From Candidatus Methanomethylophilaceae archaeon (GTDB lineage Archaea > Thermoplasmatota > Thermoplasmata > Methanomassiliicoccales > Methanomethylophilaceae): a stretch of DNA of 7,547 bases. Positions 5,803 to 7,547 of the stretch are shown here, piece after piece. The DNA is taken from assembly GCA_017475875.1 (NCBI GenBank), contig JAFVET010000106.1, positions 1 through 7,547 of the forward strand, written 5' to 3'. How positions within the stretch are numbered: the first letter of the stretch is position 1; each line of letters starts with the position of its first letter. The notes under the pieces were generated by a model that saw nothing but the letters and a program-made list of their open reading frames with translations, was not told where the DNA came from and searched no databases. The translations under genes were made by a program, and so were the position numbers.

Positions 5803-7298
5803 GGGTAATGGCGGCCTGCATCCCGTCGGACGAGGCGGGACCCGTCATTCGCAGACTTATGGACGAGGAGTTCGTCGAACGCCATGCGAAGATCTCCAAA
5901 GAAGGGAATTACCGCATCGTACCTCTGCTCCCGGAACATGTAGCCGACGTGATCGCCATGGGCTACGAGGTTATCGAGACCGAAGCACATTCGCTCGACC
6001 GCAGGAGCCCACAGGAACGCATCGACGAGATCTTGGAGAACGAAGGCTTCGAAGGAGTACCTCCCGGCAAATGGGAATTCGTCGGCGACATTGTGGTGGT
6101 CCGCCTGGACCCGTCGTGCCTGGAATACAAGGACCTCATCGGAAGAACGTACGCATCGGTACTCGGAGCCAAAACCGTCTGCGCGGACGTACGCGGTGTC
6201 TCCGGGGAGTTCCGCAGACCGAGCATGGAGGTCCTCTTCGGAACCGACACCCGTTCGACCAGGTTGGAGAACGGCATACGTTACAGTTTCGATGTCACCA
6301 AAGTCATGTTCGCCTCAGGAAACACCGATGAAAGGATGCGCATGAGGGAACTAGACTGTACCGGGGAAACGGTCGTAGACATGTTCGCGGGGATAGGTTA
6401 CTTCACGCTCCCCATCGCCAAATACGCGTCGCCGAAAAGACTGTTCGCCTGTGAGAAGAACCCCGACTCCTACGAGTTCCTCCTCGACAACATAAGAATC
6501 AACGACGTATTGGAAAAGGTGATACCGATCCTCGGCGACAACCGGCACATATCCGGAGGAAACTTCGCCGACCGTATCCTGATGGGGTACGTCCAGACCA
6601 CTTCGGAATTCCTTCCGCATGCGTTGCACCTCGCCAAGGACGGGTGCACCATCCACTACCACGACACGTTCTACGTCAACGAATACGAGGACCGGATAAG
6701 GAAGATATTCGACGGGACGGGCGTCCGCTACGAGATCGACAACATCCGCGAGGTGAAATCCTTCGCACCTTCGGTGTCCCATTACGTAGCGGATGTGACC
6801 GTCCGCAGACGATCACACCTTCTCTCCCGACTGCACGGCGGTAAGCAGGGTGTTCATCAGGTCCCTGTACTGCTCGGGCTGTGCGTGCGAGAGCCTCTTC
6901 ACGAAAGGCACCAGATAATCCGCGAACTCCTGCTCCGATTGGGACAGCTTGATCCAAGGGGCCTTCTCGCCCACGGATTGGACGAACGCGGCGCAGAGCA
7001 CCCTCGTGTGGGAATCCTTCACGCCTATCCCGTTGGCTGTCCTGACGAGCATGTCCGTCCCTCCGGCCATGTAGGCCTTCGCCATCTTGTCGGCGGCCTG
7101 CGTCATCGGACCGGGGCGTTTGAACTCGGGGAGCTTGGCGACGATGTCGGCAGAGAGCTTCAGGTCCCTGGCCTCCTGTATGGTGTCCTGGGGTTTGGCG
7201 CGCGACCTGTCCCCCATGGCCTCGGCGGTCTTCGCATCCGATTCGTTGGTTATGATCGCCTTCCAATCGGATGCCCAAAGGGCGTTGAGGGCCTCTGA
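5799..7298 (+). CDS. taw2: Taw2-type tRNA-Phe 4-demethylwyosine aminocarboxypropyltransferase, with abnormal C-terminal read-through
   Basis: Taw2 transfers the 3-amino-3-carboxypropyl group of S-adenosylmethionine to 4-demethylwyosine at position 37 of tRNA-Phe. Residues 1-50 resemble the tRNA-binding D1 domain of Trm5 (VIRRL at 16-20, KISKEGNYRIVPLL at 31-44). The class I methyltransferase-like fold follows: FDVTKVMFASGNTDERMR (164-181), DMFAGIGYFTLPIAKY (194-209), EKNPDSYEFLLDN (219-231) and GDNR (246-249). MGYVQTTSEFLPHAL (262-276) replaces the NLP motif of the methyltransferase Trm5, and GN replaces its RL, which favours Taw2. The family C-terminus is reached at APSVSHYVADVTVRR (323-337, ending at 6809). 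No stop follows, and the frame stays open to 7298 through sequence antisense to the next gene. Start ATG 5799 overlaps the upstream stop, with GGGAGA 8 bases before it. The enzyme call is good; the true end is uncertain. Confidence 0.83.
   Translation: MRVMAACIPSDEAGPVIRRLMDEEFVERHAKISKEGNYRIVPLLPEHVADVIAMGYEVIETEAHSLDRRSPQERIDEILENEGFEGVPPGKWEFVGDIVVVRLDPSCLEYKDLIGRTYASVLGAKTVCADVRGVSGEFRRPSMEVLFGTDTRSTRLENGIRYSFDVTKVMFASGNTDERMRMRELDCTGETVVDMFAGIGYFTLPIAKYASPKRLFACEKNPDSYEFLLDNIRINDVLEKVIPILGDNRHISGGNFADRILMGYVQTTSEFLPHALHLAKDGCTIHYHDTFYVNEYEDRIRKIFDGTGVRYEIDNIREVKSFAPSVSHYVADVTVRRRSHLLSRLHGGKQGVHQVPVLLGLCVREPLHERHQIIRELLLRLGQLDPRGLLAHGLDERGAEHPRVGILHAYPVGCPDEHVRPSGHVGLRHLVGGLRHRTGAFELGELGDDVGRELQVPGLLYGVLGFGARPVPHGLGGLRIRFVGYDRLPIGCPKGVEGL
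6810..7298 (+). other. Antisense open extension of the taw2 frame (probably not native protein)
   Basis: Codons 338-499 of the taw2 frame lie in exact register opposite the codons of the minus-strand gene, so a plus-strand stop needs TTA, CTA or TCA on the minus strand, which are rare in this GC-rich coding style. The frame finally ends at TGA 7296-7298, opposite a TCA serine codon. The extension is rich in Gly, Arg, His and Leu, as expected of an antisense shadow. The first codon, CGA at 6810-6812, is one C/T change from TGA and directly abuts the minus-strand stop. Confidence 0.6.
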
Positions 7299-7547
7299 TC
7301 CGCGGGGACTCTTCAGCATGACCGGGCGCGGGTTCTTGGACAGGAAGTTCCTGAGGACCTCCATCTCCAACTCGGTTCCCGAAAGGTCACCGAGGAAAGA
7401 ATCCAGATCAGAACCGTAGTTCTTGGAACCGACCACGTAGACTCCCACGGCGTTGTCCAGGAACGCACCCTGTTTGCTCCTCTTGACGGATTCGATCAGA
7501 CCGCTGTCCGTGATAGCGCCGAGGCTGTACTTCTTTAGAGTATCTCC
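6813..7547 (-). CDS. Uncharacterised protein (N-terminus outside window)
   Basis: I do not recognise this family. The frame is open from the right edge for 244 codons to TGA (6813-6815). A GTG at 7446-7448 could be a start, but it has no Shine-Dalgarno and the 33 codons before it continue as normal protein (for example LKKYSLGAITDSGLIESVKR), so the gene probably begins beyond the window. The visible part is soluble-looking, without signal peptide, membrane helix, Cys cluster or nucleotide-binding loop. Numbered from the window edge, it has an early strand-like stretch GVYVVGSKNYGSD (35-47), a mostly helical-looking remainder with GSEALNALWASDWKAIITNE (83-102), and a C-terminal part with EFADYLVPFVKRL (207-219) and YRDLMNTLLTAV (227-238). 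It is convergent with taw2 and leaves no intergenic space, so it belongs to a different transcription unit. Codon use looks like its neighbours. Confidence 0.7.
   Translation of the reverse strand, partial: GDTLKKYSLGAITDSGLIESVKRSKQGAFLDNAVGVYVVGSKNYGSDLDSFLGDLSGTELEMEVLRNFLSKNPRPVMLKSPRGSEALNALWASDWKAIITNESDAKTAEAMGDRSRAKPQDTIQEARDLKLSADIVAKLPEFKRPGPMTQAADKMAKAYMAGGTDMLVRTANGIGVKDSHTRVLCAAFVQSVGEKAPWIKLSQSEQEFADYLVPFVKRLSHAQPEQYRDLMNTLLTAVQSGEKV

Noticed and set aside
6676..7278. 200-codon second minus-strand frame in the taw2/convergent-gene region
   Set aside because: It overlaps both the Taw2 catalytic part and the other minus-strand frame, and is Arg/Gly/His-rich with no coherent features; the 6813-7547 frame has normal protein composition.

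Overview
The window reads as a GC-rich archaeal chromosome segment. The evidence is an archaeal transcription factor S, an archaeal/eukaryotic-type sliding clamp (PCNA), a transketolase split into two subunits, a geranylgeranyl-reductase-family flavoprotein (archaeal lipid saturation) and a wybutosine-pathway enzyme of the Taw2 type. GC-rich codon use, exclusive use of TGA at the eight clear stop codons and the gene set would suit Thermoplasmatota, possibly Methanomassiliicoccales. That placement is an inference; no methanogenesis gene is visible.

Layout. Positions 1-1089 (+) hold the 3' part of a gene for a very acidic, low-complexity protein with a compact C-terminal domain that looks like a degenerate DUF559/Vsr-type nuclease fold. 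The 103-base gap that follows (1090-1192) is the only real intergenic space. It holds a long hairpin followed by a T-rich tract (probable terminator), a TATA-like box, and a perfect 10-bp palindrome between the TATA box and the next start codon.

From 1193 to about 6810 there is one tightly packed plus-strand cluster: tfs, pcn, transketolase N subunit, transketolase C subunit, transaldolase, a geranylgeranyl-reductase-family FAD enzyme and taw2. Junctions are 9-nt or 4-nt gaps or 4-nt overlaps, so a single transcript from the promoter near 1150 is likely. Together these genes join transcript cleavage/elongation and replication processivity to the non-oxidative pentose phosphate pathway (ribose-5-phosphate and erythrose-4-phosphate supply), lipid maturation and tRNA-Phe modification.

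At the right end a minus-strand gene of unknown function (6813-7547, its 5' end outside the window) converges on taw2. The taw2 frame has no stop codon at the expected family C-terminus and stays open for about 490 bases antisense to this gene. The extension is best explained as a lost or misread stop followed by an antisense shadow frame. No mobile element, CRISPR array, rRNA or tRNA gene was seen.
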